Origin: an uncultured Eubacteriales bacterium
GTDB taxonomy: Bacteria; Bacillota; Clostridia; Christensenellales; Aristaeellaceae
Reading direction: 5' to 3'
Assembly: GCA_944349545.1 (NCBI GenBank)
Contig: CALVNG010000007.1
Span: 1 to 53,208 of the forward strand
Length of the DNA: 53,208 nucleotides
Below are positions 8,514 to 16,999 of this stretch, piece by piece (within the stretch, counting starts at the first letter, position 1; every line of letters starts with the position of its first letter). The notes beneath the pieces are model-generated. The model ran no database searches and was not told the origin of the DNA. It saw only the letters and a program-made list of their open reading frames with translations. A program made the position numbers and the translations under genes.

Positions 8514-9743
8514 AAACCATGCCTGCGGCGCGAAGAACGTTTCCCCCATGCGGGTCAGAAGGATGTACAGGCTATCCCCGGCCGTTCCCACCAGCCACGC
8601 GCCTTCCTCAGGCAGGGAGGTGCTTTGCATGTCGGGGGAAGCGTACAGGGGACGCCCCTGGTATTCCTCGCGGAGGTTTTTCTGGGGAAAGGCGCTTTTG
8701 ACCCGGTCCATATCGTCGCCAAAGGCCAGCTGTTCGCTGGGAACCCAGCCCGACAGATGGTCATCCGTGCCCACTGTCACCTCGCACCATTGCTCCGCTT
8801 CGTTCAGAACGCGCACGGGCGTGCCGCAGAAGAGGGCGCCCGGCGACGGCGCGTCCCGGTCGGAACAGGCGCGGAGCGTCGCCGAGGACGCGCGGACCAC
8901 GGCCCAGCCCTCGCGACGGAGAGAAGCGAGCAGCGCGTCCTCGCTGCGGGGAAGGCCGTCCACGCCATCCTCCAGCAGGCGGGCGCCATCCAGCGTGCCG
9001 ACCGTCAGCCCGGTCGTACTGCCGTCATCCCGTGCGCGGGAGCACCAGATCCCGCAAAAGCCGTTCTCGAAATCAAAGGCAGGCGCGCTGAAAAACTGCG
9101 CCCAGGTCAAAACCCAGCTTCCGTCCGCCGACAGACGGTAGCATGCGAGGCTGTGCGCATCGTCCCATCGCAGGCACAGGCCGCCGTCTCCCGTGTTTGA
9201 CAGGTCCAGCCGCGCGTCGTGAGGCAGGGCAGGCGATCGGGCCACGGCGTACCGCCCGTCGCTTTCCGTTACGATTTGCAGGCGGCGGACGCCCTGCGCA
9301 TCCTGCGTGAGCAAAATCAGCGACCGCGTTTGCAGGCAGCTGTCCAGCACCCGGTCCGTGACGGGAAGGATCGATGTGTCAAAGGCGGCGTCCGTCAGAA
9401 ACAGTTCGCTCTGCGGCGCGGCCTCCAGCAAGGCGTCAAAGCCCTCGCGTTCCAGCCGCCGAAGCAGTTCCCCGGACAGCGGCACGGGCAGACAGTCCTC
9501 AACCTGCGGCTGTCTGCCGTCCGGTGGAAACACTGCGCGCCTTACATGGAGAACGCCATCCTCGATGCGGCTGTAGTCGGCATAGACCTCGCTTTGGGGA
9601 TGGTAGCTTCCGTAGGTCCGCAGCGTGTAGCCGGGAAAGAAGGCCGCCGCCTCGGGCCGGGAGATCTGTTCGCCGAAGGCCGGCGCGGTCCGGAGGCAGC
9701 AGCAGGCCAGCCCCGCGCAAAGGACGCGGAGTGCTTTTTTCAC
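8496..9743 (-). CDS. Secreted SH3-like domain protein (paralog of its upstream neighbour)
   Basis: Exported protein of 415 residues; function unknown. A signal peptide (about residues 1-24) leads to a beta-rich region and then an SH3-like segment (about 275-345, with SATLRACSDRD, GTPVRVLNEAEQWCEVTV and GWVPSEQLAFG), a fold that in secreted proteins often binds cell wall or peptides. The whole mature part is clearly homologous to the C-terminal two thirds of the protein at 9762-11528 (shared GYTL, PVPLS, LTDAAFDT/LTDDALDT, EGWAVVR/DGWAVVR, FAPQAW/YVPQSW), so the pair arose by tandem duplication. It starts with GTG after GGGAG, 18 bp behind its neighbour. Confidence 0.8.
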   Translation of the reverse strand: MKKALRVLCAGLACCCLRTAPAFGEQISRPEAAAFFPGYTLRTYGSYHPQSEVYADYSRIEDGVLHVRRAVFPPDGRQPQVEDCLPVPLSGELLRRLEREGFDALLEAAPQSELFLTDAAFDTSILPVTDRVLDSCLQTRSLILLTQDAQGVRRLQIVTESDGRYAVARSPALPHDARLDLSNTGDGGLCLRWDDAHSLACYRLSADGSWVLTWAQFFSAPAFDFENGFCGIWCSRARDDGSTTGLTVGTLDGARLLEDGVDGLPRSEDALLASLRREGWAVVRASSATLRACSDRDAPSPGALFCGTPVRVLNEAEQWCEVTVGTDDHLSGWVPSEQLAFGDDMDRVKSAFPQKNLREEYQGRPLYASPDMQSTSLPEEGAWLVGTAGDSLYILLTRMGETFFAPQAWFEEGHG

Positions 9744-9761
9744 GCAAATCCGCTCCCTTCG

Positions 9762-11528
9762 TCAGCCGTTGCCTTCCCACAGCCAGCTCTGCGGCACGTA
9801 GCCGGCATCGCCCAGGTCGGTCAGGAGGATGTAAAACTCGTCCTCGACGACGCCTACAACGGAAATGGCCCCCGCCAGCTCCTTTTCCGGCCCTTCGCGC
9901 GGGGCGGAATAGGCGGGCTGGCGATCTTCCAGCTCCAATACATACATCAAGTGCGGGAAAACGGGTTCGACCCCATCCATCTCGCTGCCAAAGGCCAGAT
10001 AGCGCGTCATCATCCATCCCTCCGGCCCGTCCAGCCCCAGCGCGACCCGCGTCCAGTCGCCCTCCTGCCCCAGCACGCTAAGGGGCGTGCCATTGTAGAA
10101 CTTGCCCAGCGATTCGGCGCTTCGGTCCGGCTGCACGCGCAGGTGCAGGCGGTCGGCGGGGTCGGGGTTGCGCACCACCGCCCAGCCGTCGCGGTTCAGG
10201 GCCGCGGCAAGCGCCTCCCTGGTCCCCGGCAGGGTGGTGAGGTCCGCGCCGTCAAGGACCATCTGCGCAAGATCGCCCACAAACATACCGTCGTTCTCCT
10301 CCTTCTGCGGCCATACGGAAAAGCCCCAGAAGCGGCATGAGTACTCAAGGGTTCCCGCTTCGCCAGGAATCCATGCCCATTCGAGCCGCCATTCGCCGTC
10401 GGGGCCGAGCGCATAGCCCGCCTGCGCATGCTGTTCGTCCCAGGAAAAGTTGATCTCGCCGTCCGTTGTGTGGAACAGGTCCAGCGTGGTGTCCGGGGGC
10501 AGCGGGGCGGTCAGGCAGCTCTGGCGGTAGGTCCCGTCGTCGTTCAGGGCGATCACCTGCAGGCGGCGGTCTCCCGCGGCATCCTCCACCAGCAGCACCA
10601 GGCCGCCGGACTGCAAATCGGACACAAGCACCGTGCCCGCGACCGGGAGGCGACCGGTGTCGAGCGCATCGTCCGTCAGAAAAGTATCGCCCCAGCCGCT
10701 GGCGTCGATGAGATCGGAGACCGGCTCCGTCTCCAGCCGGGCCAGCAGCGTTTCCGACAGCGGCACGGGGATGGAATCCACTACGGTTTCGCCCTCCAGC
10801 GTGAACGTGGCGCGGCGGATGGCCAGCATCCCGTCCGAAATGCGCAGGTAGGCCGCATTGACCCCCGTGCCGGAATTGTATGGGTCATAGCTTTGCAGCG
10901 TATAGCCCGCAAAGGCGTCCCGCACGTTTTGCTCCAGCAGCCTCTCCCGCGCCTGCGCCTCCGCGGGCGTGGCGGGGTGCCACCTGAAATCCCCGATCCA
11001 GGAATGCAGCCCGTCTCCCGCGGCCACGCTCGCTACGGGCTGGGCGCCGCCCTCGTAATAGCTCAGCCGCGTGCCCTGTACGATCACCTCGCCGGGATAG
11101 CGCTGGGGATCATACCAGCCGCAGATTGAAAACCACTGCCCGTCGTAGCGGTAGGAAAGCCGCGAGCCGTCCTCGCTGACGATGTCAAAGCCCAGATCGT
11201 CCGGCCATGCGGAGCCGTCCGCGCGGGACTGCCCCTGCCGGTGGCGCTCAAAGCGCAGGTCCGCATGACCTTCCATGGCCGAGCCGGAGGAAAAGTTGCT
11301 CCACGCGCCGTCCTTTCGGAGAAAGCCGTACAGGCTCCAATCGTTCAGCAAAAAGGCGTAGGCACTGCCGTCCGGCAGATCAAACAGCAGAGAATCCCAG
11401 GATTCGTTTTCATAGCCGCGTTCCGCCATCCAGCGGAGGATATCTTCGGGTACCTCCTGCGCGCGGGCGCAGGGAAGCGTGCAGGTCAGGGCGATGACCA
11501 GCGCCAGCGCGGCGAGCGTTCGTTTCAT
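9762..11528 (-). CDS. Secreted SH3-like domain protein, longer paralog
   Basis: Exported protein of 588 residues with a signal peptide (about 1-23). About 170 extra N-terminal residues (SWDSLLFDLPDGSAY, SYRYDGQWFSI) are absent from the downstream paralog and look like a beta-rich domain of their own. The rest aligns with the protein at 8496-9743, including the SH3-like part (LHLRVQPDRSAESLGKFYNG, GWMMTRYLAFG). It is the first gene of a two-gene operon. The ligand is unknown; cell-envelope binding is an inference from secretion and the SH3-like fold. Confidence 0.8.
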   Translation of the reverse strand: MKRTLAALALVIALTCTLPCARAQEVPEDILRWMAERGYENESWDSLLFDLPDGSAYAFLLNDWSLYGFLRKDGAWSNFSSGSAMEGHADLRFERHRQGQSRADGSAWPDDLGFDIVSEDGSRLSYRYDGQWFSICGWYDPQRYPGEVIVQGTRLSYYEGGAQPVASVAAGDGLHSWIGDFRWHPATPAEAQARERLLEQNVRDAFAGYTLQSYDPYNSGTGVNAAYLRISDGMLAIRRATFTLEGETVVDSIPVPLSETLLARLETEPVSDLIDASGWGDTFLTDDALDTGRLPVAGTVLVSDLQSGGLVLLVEDAAGDRRLQVIALNDDGTYRQSCLTAPLPPDTTLDLFHTTDGEINFSWDEQHAQAGYALGPDGEWRLEWAWIPGEAGTLEYSCRFWGFSVWPQKEENDGMFVGDLAQMVLDGADLTTLPGTREALAAALNRDGWAVVRNPDPADRLHLRVQPDRSAESLGKFYNGTPLSVLGQEGDWTRVALGLDGPEGWMMTRYLAFGSEMDGVEPVFPHLMYVLELEDRQPAYSAPREGPEKELAGAISVVGVVEDEFYILLTDLGDAGYVPQSWLWEGNG

Positions 11529-11591
11529 CGGAACAATCCCCCTTTGCCCATATAACGGGCGGAGATGGGAATCCCTTCCGGGACCCGAAAC

Positions 11592-11620
11592 AAAAGCACC
11601 CGGCCCCTTTACAGGCCGGG
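11592..11620 (-). terminator. Terminator after glmM
   Basis: Stem GGCCGGG/CCCGGCC (11614-11620 with 11599-11605), followed on the minus strand by TGC and TTTTG. It lies about 20 bp past the glmM stop. Confidence 0.75.
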
Positions 11621-11640
11621 CAAATCATGTTCGCGGGCGT

Positions 11641-12993
11641 TCAGCCGCGCAGCTCGTGCTCGATGAGTTTGCTCAGGGCGTAAACGTCGCGGTCCATCTC
11701 CCGCTGGTCGGGGCCCTCGATCATCACGCGCACGCGCGGCTCGGTGCCGCTGGCGCGCACCACCAGGCGGCCCTTGTCCTTGTATTTTCGCTCCAGCTCC
11801 GCGATCTTCTGCATGATCTTCTCGTTCTTGTCAAAGTCATATTTCTTTTTGTCATCCACGTTGGCGGCATACTGGCTCTGGGGCATCATCTGCATCACCC
11901 CGGCCAGGCGGCTCAGGGGGCGCTGCGCCTGCACCATCGCGCTGATCACCTGTACGGCGGTGATCAGACCGTCGCCGGTGGTGTTGTAATCCAGCAGAAT
12001 GACGTGGCCGCTCTGCTCGCCGCCCAGCACATAGCCGTCAGCCAGCATCTTTTCCAGCACATAGCGGTCGCCTACGCGGGTCTTTTCAATTTTGACGCCA
12101 TGCTTTTTCATGGCGATGTCCAACCCCATGTTGCTCATGACCGTGGCGACGATGGTGTTTTGCCGAAGCCGTCCCTGCTCCTTGAGATGGAGGGCCAGCA
12201 TGGCCATCACCTGGTCGCCGTTGATGAGCTGGCCGCGTTCATCCACAGCCATCAGGCGGTCGGCGTCGCCATCGAAGGCGAAGCCTACGTCCGCGCCCAG
12301 CTCGCGCACCAGCTCGCACAGACGGCGCGGATGGGTGGAACCGCAGTTGTCGTTGATGTTGGTGCCGTCAGGCTCATGGTAGTAGCAGCTCACCTTCGCG
12401 CCCAGCTCCTTGAACACCATGGGCGCGACCTCGTAGCTGGCGCCCTGGGCGCAGTCCAGCACCACATGCAGACCGTCCAGCCGCACATTGGTGGTTTCCT
12501 TGACAAAGTCCACATAGCGGCGGGTGGCGTTGCGCTGGCGCACGGGACGGCCCACGCGCTCGCCGATGGGCATTTCAAAATCGGTAGGCATGCCGCCGGT
12601 CACGATTTCCTCGATGCGGTCCTCAATGGCGTCGGGCAGCTTATAGCCGTCTTTGTCAAAGAACTTGATGCCGTTGTACTCGACGGTGTTGTGGCTGGCG
12701 CTGATGACCGCGCCCGCATCCGCCTCGTAAAAGCGGGTCAGGTAAGCGATGGCGGGCGTGGGCAGCACCTCCACCAGCACTGCGCGCGCGCCCACGCTGC
12801 AAATGCCGGCGACCAGCGCGCTTTCCAGCATCTCACCGCTCAGGCGCGTATCGCGCCCCACGAGGATGGTGGGACGGTGCACGTCGCTGGCCAGCACATA
12901 GGCGCTGGCCTGCCCCAGGCGAAAGGCAAGGTCGCAGGAGAGTTCCGTGTTGGCGATGCCGCGCACGCCGTCGGTTCCGAACAGTCTGGCCAT
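11641..12993 (-). CDS. glmM: Phosphoglucosamine mutase
   Basis: Converts glucosamine-6-phosphate to glucosamine-1-phosphate on the way to UDP-GlcNAc and peptidoglycan. The 450-residue length is typical. Visible motifs are the N-terminal FGTDGVRG, the phosphoserine loop ISASHN (S100), the metal-binding DGDADR and the C-terminal phosphate-binding RASGTEPRVRVM. The ATG has AAGGAG 7 nt upstream. It lies 21 bp downstream of the isomerase-like gene and is probably cotranscribed with it. Confidence 0.97.
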   Translation of the reverse strand: MARLFGTDGVRGIANTELSCDLAFRLGQASAYVLASDVHRPTILVGRDTRLSGEMLESALVAGICSVGARAVLVEVLPTPAIAYLTRFYEADAGAVISASHNTVEYNGIKFFDKDGYKLPDAIEDRIEEIVTGGMPTDFEMPIGERVGRPVRQRNATRRYVDFVKETTNVRLDGLHVVLDCAQGASYEVAPMVFKELGAKVSCYYHEPDGTNINDNCGSTHPRRLCELVRELGADVGFAFDGDADRLMAVDERGQLINGDQVMAMLALHLKEQGRLRQNTIVATVMSNMGLDIAMKKHGVKIEKTRVGDRYVLEKMLADGYVLGGEQSGHVILLDYNTTGDGLITAVQVISAMVQAQRPLSRLAGVMQMMPQSQYAANVDDKKKYDFDKNEKIMQKIAELERKYKDKGRLVVRASGTEPRVRVMIEGPDQREMDRDVYALSKLIEHELRG

Positions 12994-13014
12994 TGGGTAG
13001 GCTCCTTTCCGGGT

Positions 13015-13983
13015 TTACGCCCAAAAAACGTCGTTGTTTTTGCTTTCGTACATCAATATGCCCTTGAGGAAGGCGATGGCCTTCTCCAGCCCCTCCCGGG
13101 GTGACATCAGGCTGTCCTCGTGCTCGATGGACAATACATCATCATAGCCCACCAGACGCAGGTTGGATACGATGTCCTTCCACACCAGCGCGTCGTGTCC
13201 GTAGCCCACGGTGCGGAACAGCCAGCTGCGCTCCTGCTCGCGGGTGAAGCGCTTGGTGTCAAGCATGCCGTTGACGGGGCCGTTGAGGGGGTCCAGCCGG
13301 GTATCCTTGGCGTGGACGAAGTAGACGGCGTCGCCCAGGCGGCGGATAGCCGCTACGGGATCGATGCCCTGCCAGAACAGATGGCTGGGATCGAAGTTCG
13401 CGCCGATGAGGGGTCCTACGGCCTTGCGCAGCCGAAGCAGCGTTTCGGGGTTATAGACGCAGAAACCGGGGTGCATTTCCAGCGCGATCTTCTCTACCCC
13501 ATGCGCAGCGGCAAAGGCAACAGCCTCCCGCCAGTAGGGAATGAGCACCTGTTCCCATTGATATTCCAGAATCTTCTGATAATCGTCCGGCCAGGCGCAG
13601 GTGACCCAGTTGGGCGTGTGGTCGCCGGGGCCGCCGCCCGGACAGCCGCTGAAGCCGACGATGCGCTTCACGCCCAGCCGCTCAGCCAGAAGCACTGCAT
13701 TTTGAAAGTCCTGCCGAAAACGCTTCGCGATCTCCGGGTCGGGATGGATAGGGTTGCCGTGCGCGCTGAGCGCCGCCAGCTCCAGTCCGTTTTTCTTCAA
13801 GATGCGCTGGAAGTCGGACAGCGCGCCTTCATCCTCCAGGAGGAGAGCGGGGTCGCAGTGCGCCTTGCCGGGATATCCGCCGCAGCCGATTTCCACCGCG
13901 TCCACGCCGCATTGGGCCAGGTACTGCACGGCGCTTTCAAAGGGCATGTCGCCCAGCACAGGGTTGAAAACCGAGAGCTTCAT
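13015..13983 (-). CDS. Sugar phosphate isomerase/epimerase-like TIM-barrel protein
   Basis: Xylose-isomerase-like TIM barrel of 322 residues (AP endonuclease family 2 fold). The N-terminus MKLSVFNPVLGDMPFESAVQ, GVDAVEIGCGGYPG, ALEMHPGFCVYNP, GANFDPSHLFWQGIDP and YFVHAKDTRLD supply the acidic and histidine metal ligands usual in this family, so it probably isomerises or epimerises a sugar or polyol; the substrate is unknown. The ATG at 13983 has GGAG about 11 nt upstream. The frame runs much further upstream, but that part covers the promoter and a terminator. Confidence 0.85.
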   Translation of the reverse strand: MKLSVFNPVLGDMPFESAVQYLAQCGVDAVEIGCGGYPGKAHCDPALLLEDEGALSDFQRILKKNGLELAALSAHGNPIHPDPEIAKRFRQDFQNAVLLAERLGVKRIVGFSGCPGGGPGDHTPNWVTCAWPDDYQKILEYQWEQVLIPYWREAVAFAAAHGVEKIALEMHPGFCVYNPETLLRLRKAVGPLIGANFDPSHLFWQGIDPVAAIRRLGDAVYFVHAKDTRLDPLNGPVNGMLDTKRFTREQERSWLFRTVGYGHDALVWKDIVSNLRLVGYDDVLSIEHEDSLMSPREGLEKAIAFLKGILMYESKNNDVFWA

Positions 13984-14066
13984 GAGGGTTGGCACTCCTT
14001 TTGTCCGGCAGGGGGGGGACGCCCTCCGCCGGTTCAGTTGTAGCATATTGTATCTTGGCCGTGGAT

Positions 14067-14095
14067 AGTATACCCCGATCAGGGGAAAATTGCAA
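14067..14095 (-). promoter_or_regulatory. Promoter of the isomerase-glmM operon
   Basis: On the minus strand TTGCAA (14095-14090) and TATACT (14072-14067) have a 17-bp spacer. The spacer contains the near-palindrome CCCCTGATCGGGG, a possible operator. Confidence 0.75.
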
Positions 14096-14139
14096 GCCTG
14101 CGAAAACGAAGGCGGGTTCTCAAGTCCGCAGCGTATGGA

Positions 14140-14174
14140 AAAACGCAACGGGCCACGCCTGCCCGTTGCGTTTT
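14140..14174. terminator. Terminator after the anti-sigma gene
   Basis: A 14-bp perfect stem (14140-14153 with 14161-14174) with a 7-nt loop and T-runs on both sides. It lies about 170 bp past the minus-strand anti-sigma gene; the stretch between holds no credible gene. Confidence 0.75.
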
Positions 14175-14345
14175 CGGGGAGTCCAATCAAGCGCTGCACG
14201 AGATGAGAAAAACAATGGCATGGGGCCAAGCGCGATGATACTTTGGCTGTCGGATGCATCGGCCCCGGCTCCTTCCCAGAGACAAACGGCGTACAGGGCC
14301 AGAGGGCGGGCAAGGCCCGCACAGCCGCCCGGCGCCGGCATGCCG

Positions 14346-15530
14346 TCAGCGCACGCGCACGGCGGCGGTCATGTCGGCTGCGCCGCCTTCGACGGGGGCC
14401 AGCCACAATTCGTCGGGCAGTGGAGACAGGGCGGGATAGATGAATTCGGCCGTTTCGTTGCCGTGGGCGTCAAGCGCAAACTCCCCCGGGAACAGCTCCA
14501 CGCCCTCACCGTCCACCAGCGACAGGCTGTAGAGCCAGCCTTCAAACACATCCGTGCCGCCGTAGGGCCACATAAGCCGCCCCTCTTCGTCGTAATAGCC
14601 GTCGCCGTTGGCCTCGATGAAGGCGGCCATCGCGTCGGGGTTGACCTCCAGGTCCAGCGTGATGTAGGTCATCAGGGGCGAGAAGCAGGCCTCGGTCACC
14701 TGGGCGGTCACAAGGTCCGTCGCGACGGGGATGCACGGATGCTCGGTCACCACGCGGTCCGCCATGCCGGTCACGTCCAGCGTAAAGGTGATGACACCCT
14801 CGTCGGGCAGGCGCATGCGCATGTTTTCGTCAAAGATTTCCGGGTGCTCGGAAGGCGGATAGAAGCCCTCCGGCGGCGGCCCGATGGGCAAGGCAACTTC
14901 CACCTTGCCCTCCAGGAACACATCGTCCTTATCCAGCCGCAGGTAGAAATATTCCTCGATGACGCCCGGCTCGGCGGTGCCGGTGGTCATCCCGCCGGAA
15001 CCTGCGGTGGTCATGTCCGCCTCCCTGCCGTCAAACCAGATGCGCTCGGTCCACAGCCGCATGTCATACTTTTGCAACAGTTGCGAGATTTCCTCGGTAA
15101 GTCCCGGCAATGGCGTGCCGTCCTCGGCCACGCCCAGCGGCACGTCCACGTCCGGCAGGCGGTAGGTCCACATCAGGTAGAGGGTGCGGCCATCGTAGGC
15201 GGCCTCGTTGACGGCAACCTCCACGCCGTTGATCGTTCCCTCAAACAGATGGGCCTGCCGGGCAACCCCTTCGCTGGCGGGCGGGGTGTTGAAGAACCAA
15301 AGCGCGTCAAACAGCTTCCAGTGATAGGCGGCCACGGCGGCCGAGGCCAGCAGCAGCGTGACGAGGGCGGCGATGAGCAGCGTGCGCCGCAGCTTTCGCG
15401 CCGAGGCCGCGCGGCGCCTGCCATCCTCCCGCACGATGGTTTTCAGCGTATCGGTCATGGCGCGGTGGAAAACCTCCGGCGCGTCCGGCAAAGCCTGGTT
15501 CAGACGGTTGCGAAACTCACGATCGTTCAT
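14346..15530 (-). CDS. Membrane anti-sigma factor-like protein (DUF4179-like)
   Basis: Single-pass membrane protein of 394 residues. An N-terminal cytoplasmic part of about 48 residues (MNDREFRNRLNQALPDAPEVF) would bind the sigma factor, then a transmembrane helix (about 50-68), then a large extracytoplasmic beta-rich domain that resembles the DUF4179 sensor domain. It overlaps the ECF sigma gene by 4 bp (ATGA), the standard arrangement of a sigma/anti-sigma pair. The signal sensed is unknown. I see no protease-cleavage motif that would identify the release mechanism. Confidence 0.82.
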   Translation of the reverse strand: MNDREFRNRLNQALPDAPEVFHRAMTDTLKTIVREDGRRRAASARKLRRTLLIAALVTLLLASAAVAAYHWKLFDALWFFNTPPASEGVARQAHLFEGTINGVEVAVNEAAYDGRTLYLMWTYRLPDVDVPLGVAEDGTPLPGLTEEISQLLQKYDMRLWTERIWFDGREADMTTAGSGGMTTGTAEPGVIEEYFYLRLDKDDVFLEGKVEVALPIGPPPEGFYPPSEHPEIFDENMRMRLPDEGVITFTLDVTGMADRVVTEHPCIPVATDLVTAQVTEACFSPLMTYITLDLEVNPDAMAAFIEANGDGYYDEEGRLMWPYGGTDVFEGWLYSLSLVDGEGVELFPGEFALDAHGNETAEFIYPALSPLPDELWLAPVEGGAADMTAAVRVR

Positions 15531-16012
15531 TGCTCACCCTCCTCCCAGTCCTCGCGGAGCAGGACGCTCAGGCGGGCGCGCGCTTTCATCAGGCGCGTCT
15601 TGACCGTGCCCTGCGGCACGCCCAGCGTATCGGCAATCTCGGCGACGGAGAATCCTTCCAGATAGTACAAAAGCACGGTGATGCGCCATTCGGGCCGGAG
15701 CAGGTCGATGCATTCCCTGAGCGGCAGAGGCTCCTCGGGCGACTCCGTGGGAAGAATCTCCTCCTCCAGCGGAACAAAGCGGATCTTCTGGCGCTGGCGC
15801 AGCATGTCGCGGCAGGTATTGACCAGAATTTTCATCAGCCAGGGGCGGAAACGCGATTGAATTCGCAGGGTGTGTTGCTTCTGCCACGCGCGGGTGAGCG
15901 CTTCCTGCACGGCGTCGGCGCAATCCTGATCGTTGTGCAGGATGGAGTAGCCCACGTGGTACATCAGCCGTTCGCAGCGCATGGCTTCCGCCTGAAACGT
16001 TACGGCATCCAC
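15527..16012 (-). CDS. ECF-type RNA polymerase sigma factor
   Basis: Extracytoplasmic-function sigma factor of 161 residues. Region 2 (YHVGYSILHNDQDCADAVQEAL, with RFRPWLMKILVNTCRDMLR) and region 4 (PEWRITVLLYYLEGFSVAEI and VPQGTVKTRLMKAR) are both present, separated by the usual short linker. The start is GTG, with AAAGGAG about 8 nt upstream; an ATG two bases earlier is out of frame. Its partner anti-sigma gene overlaps its stop. A possible autoregulated ECF promoter lies upstream. Confidence 0.92.
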   Translation of the reverse strand: MDAVTFQAEAMRCERLMYHVGYSILHNDQDCADAVQEALTRAWQKQHTLRIQSRFRPWLMKILVNTCRDMLRQRQKIRFVPLEEEILPTESPEEPLPLRECIDLLRPEWRITVLLYYLEGFSVAEIADTLGVPQGTVKTRLMKARARLSVLLREDWEEGEQ

Positions 16013-16097
16013 ATGATCGCTCCTTTCGCAGGATCAAGGGGGAACGGGTCGCGCGCTCCCCGGCGCGGGAGCCGGCGGATTTTCCCCTCATCTACTA

Positions 16098-16126
16098 AGA
16101 CGGAAAAAAGAGGGGATCGGTTTTCC
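16098..16126 (-). promoter_or_regulatory. Possible autoregulatory ECF promoter
   Basis: On the minus strand GGAAAAC (16126-16120) and CGTCT (16102-16098) are 17 bp apart, close to the GAAC/CGTC type recognised by many ECF sigma factors. It lies about 85 bp before the sigma gene, as expected if the sigma factor drives its own operon. Confidence 0.4.
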
Positions 16127-16140
16127 CTGCTGATCAAAAA

Positions 16141-16164
16141 TGCAAAAAAGAACGGACGCGCCGT
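16141..16164 (-). terminator. Weak terminator after the H-domain gene
   Basis: On the minus strand a short ACGG/CCGT stem (16164-16161 with 16155-16152) is followed by TTCTTTTTTGC. The stem is only 4 bp, so efficiency is doubtful. Confidence 0.35.
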
Positions 16165-16166
16165 GA

Positions 16167-16922
16167 CTAACCACGATCGCATCCGCCGGCGCACACGAGC
16201 ACCTCAATGACCTGCCAGGGCAGCATGTGAGGGCCGAAGGCCCGCAGCAGGCGTTCCATCTGGACGGCTCCGCGCACACGCGCGGCGCGTATTTCGCGCC
16301 CCGCCAGGGAGAAACAAGCCGTCTCCACGCCCGCGAAGCCGCGTTCCGGCACAAAGGGCGGGAGGGAGGAGCAGCCCGCGCGCAGAAAGACACGCTCCAG
16401 CCATCCGGGGCCGCCGGGAGCGCACGGGGCGCCGCGCACAGGGCGCACGCCGCCCCGCATCAGTCGCAGGGCGGCCTCGCGCACGGTCAGCGCTTCCGTC
16501 CGGCCCTCGCGGGCCAGAAAAGCCTTTTGCGCTTCGCAGCCGACCACGGCCACGCGCGCCGCGTACGGCGCGGGGGGAGCGGGAGAGAAATAGCCCGCAA
16601 GCTGCGGAAAACGGCGCAACACGTCGCGCCGCCAGCGCGGGCAGGCATGGAGGAACCAGGGCAGACGCCCTTCGTCCAGGCGGGCGAGCAGCTCGGCAGC
16701 GTCCGCTTCGATGGGGCCGTCCGGTGCGTCCGGACCCTCCACGCGCGATGCGCCCAGCAGACCCAGCGCGCGGTCCAGCTGGCCATCCTCCAGCCCGAAG
16801 CGCTCGCACAGCGCGCTTCGCGCCTGACGGGTCAGCACAAAAACAGCCGTCCCCGACGGCCTGCGCTGGGCCGGGCGCGACTTGCAGGCGCGCAAAACGG
16901 GAGACGGCTGAATCCGCGTCAT
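16167..16922 (-). CDS. Minimal stand-alone [FeFe]-hydrogenase H-domain-like protein
   Basis: A 251-residue protein that looks like the large-subunit C-terminal domain of iron-only hydrogenases, without ferredoxin-like N-terminal modules. The order matches: VFVLTRQARSALCERFG; the L1 region LHACPRW (C94); the L2 region VVGCEAQK (C129) followed by ALTVREAALRLM; and the L3 region IEVLVCAGGC (C244, C248). All four Cys positions that ligate the H-cluster in CpI are kept, but the neighbouring proton-transfer Cys is Ala, the Lys of PCTAK is Gln, and the protein ends right after GGCDRG. Catalytic hydrogenase activity is therefore doubtful; a sensory or degenerate role is an inference. The ATG has GGAGG 9 nt upstream. 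Confidence 0.75.
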   Translation of the reverse strand: MTRIQPSPVLRACKSRPAQRRPSGTAVFVLTRQARSALCERFGLEDGQLDRALGLLGASRVEGPDAPDGPIEADAAELLARLDEGRLPWFLHACPRWRRDVLRRFPQLAGYFSPAPPAPYAARVAVVGCEAQKAFLAREGRTEALTVREAALRLMRGGVRPVRGAPCAPGGPGWLERVFLRAGCSSLPPFVPERGFAGVETACFSLAGREIRAARVRGAVQMERLLRAFGPHMLPWQVIEVLVCAGGCDRG

Positions 16923-16999
16923 CAGGAAAAACCTCCTTCGCCACAGCGGGGGATATTCCTGTGATACCCGATTGCGGACGGTTTGAAACCGCCTGAGGA

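Noticed and set aside
16940-16999. Terminator after rpiB
   Set aside because: A GGCGGTTT/AAACCG pairing near 16979-16993 is imperfect, has an almost zero-length loop and no T-run.
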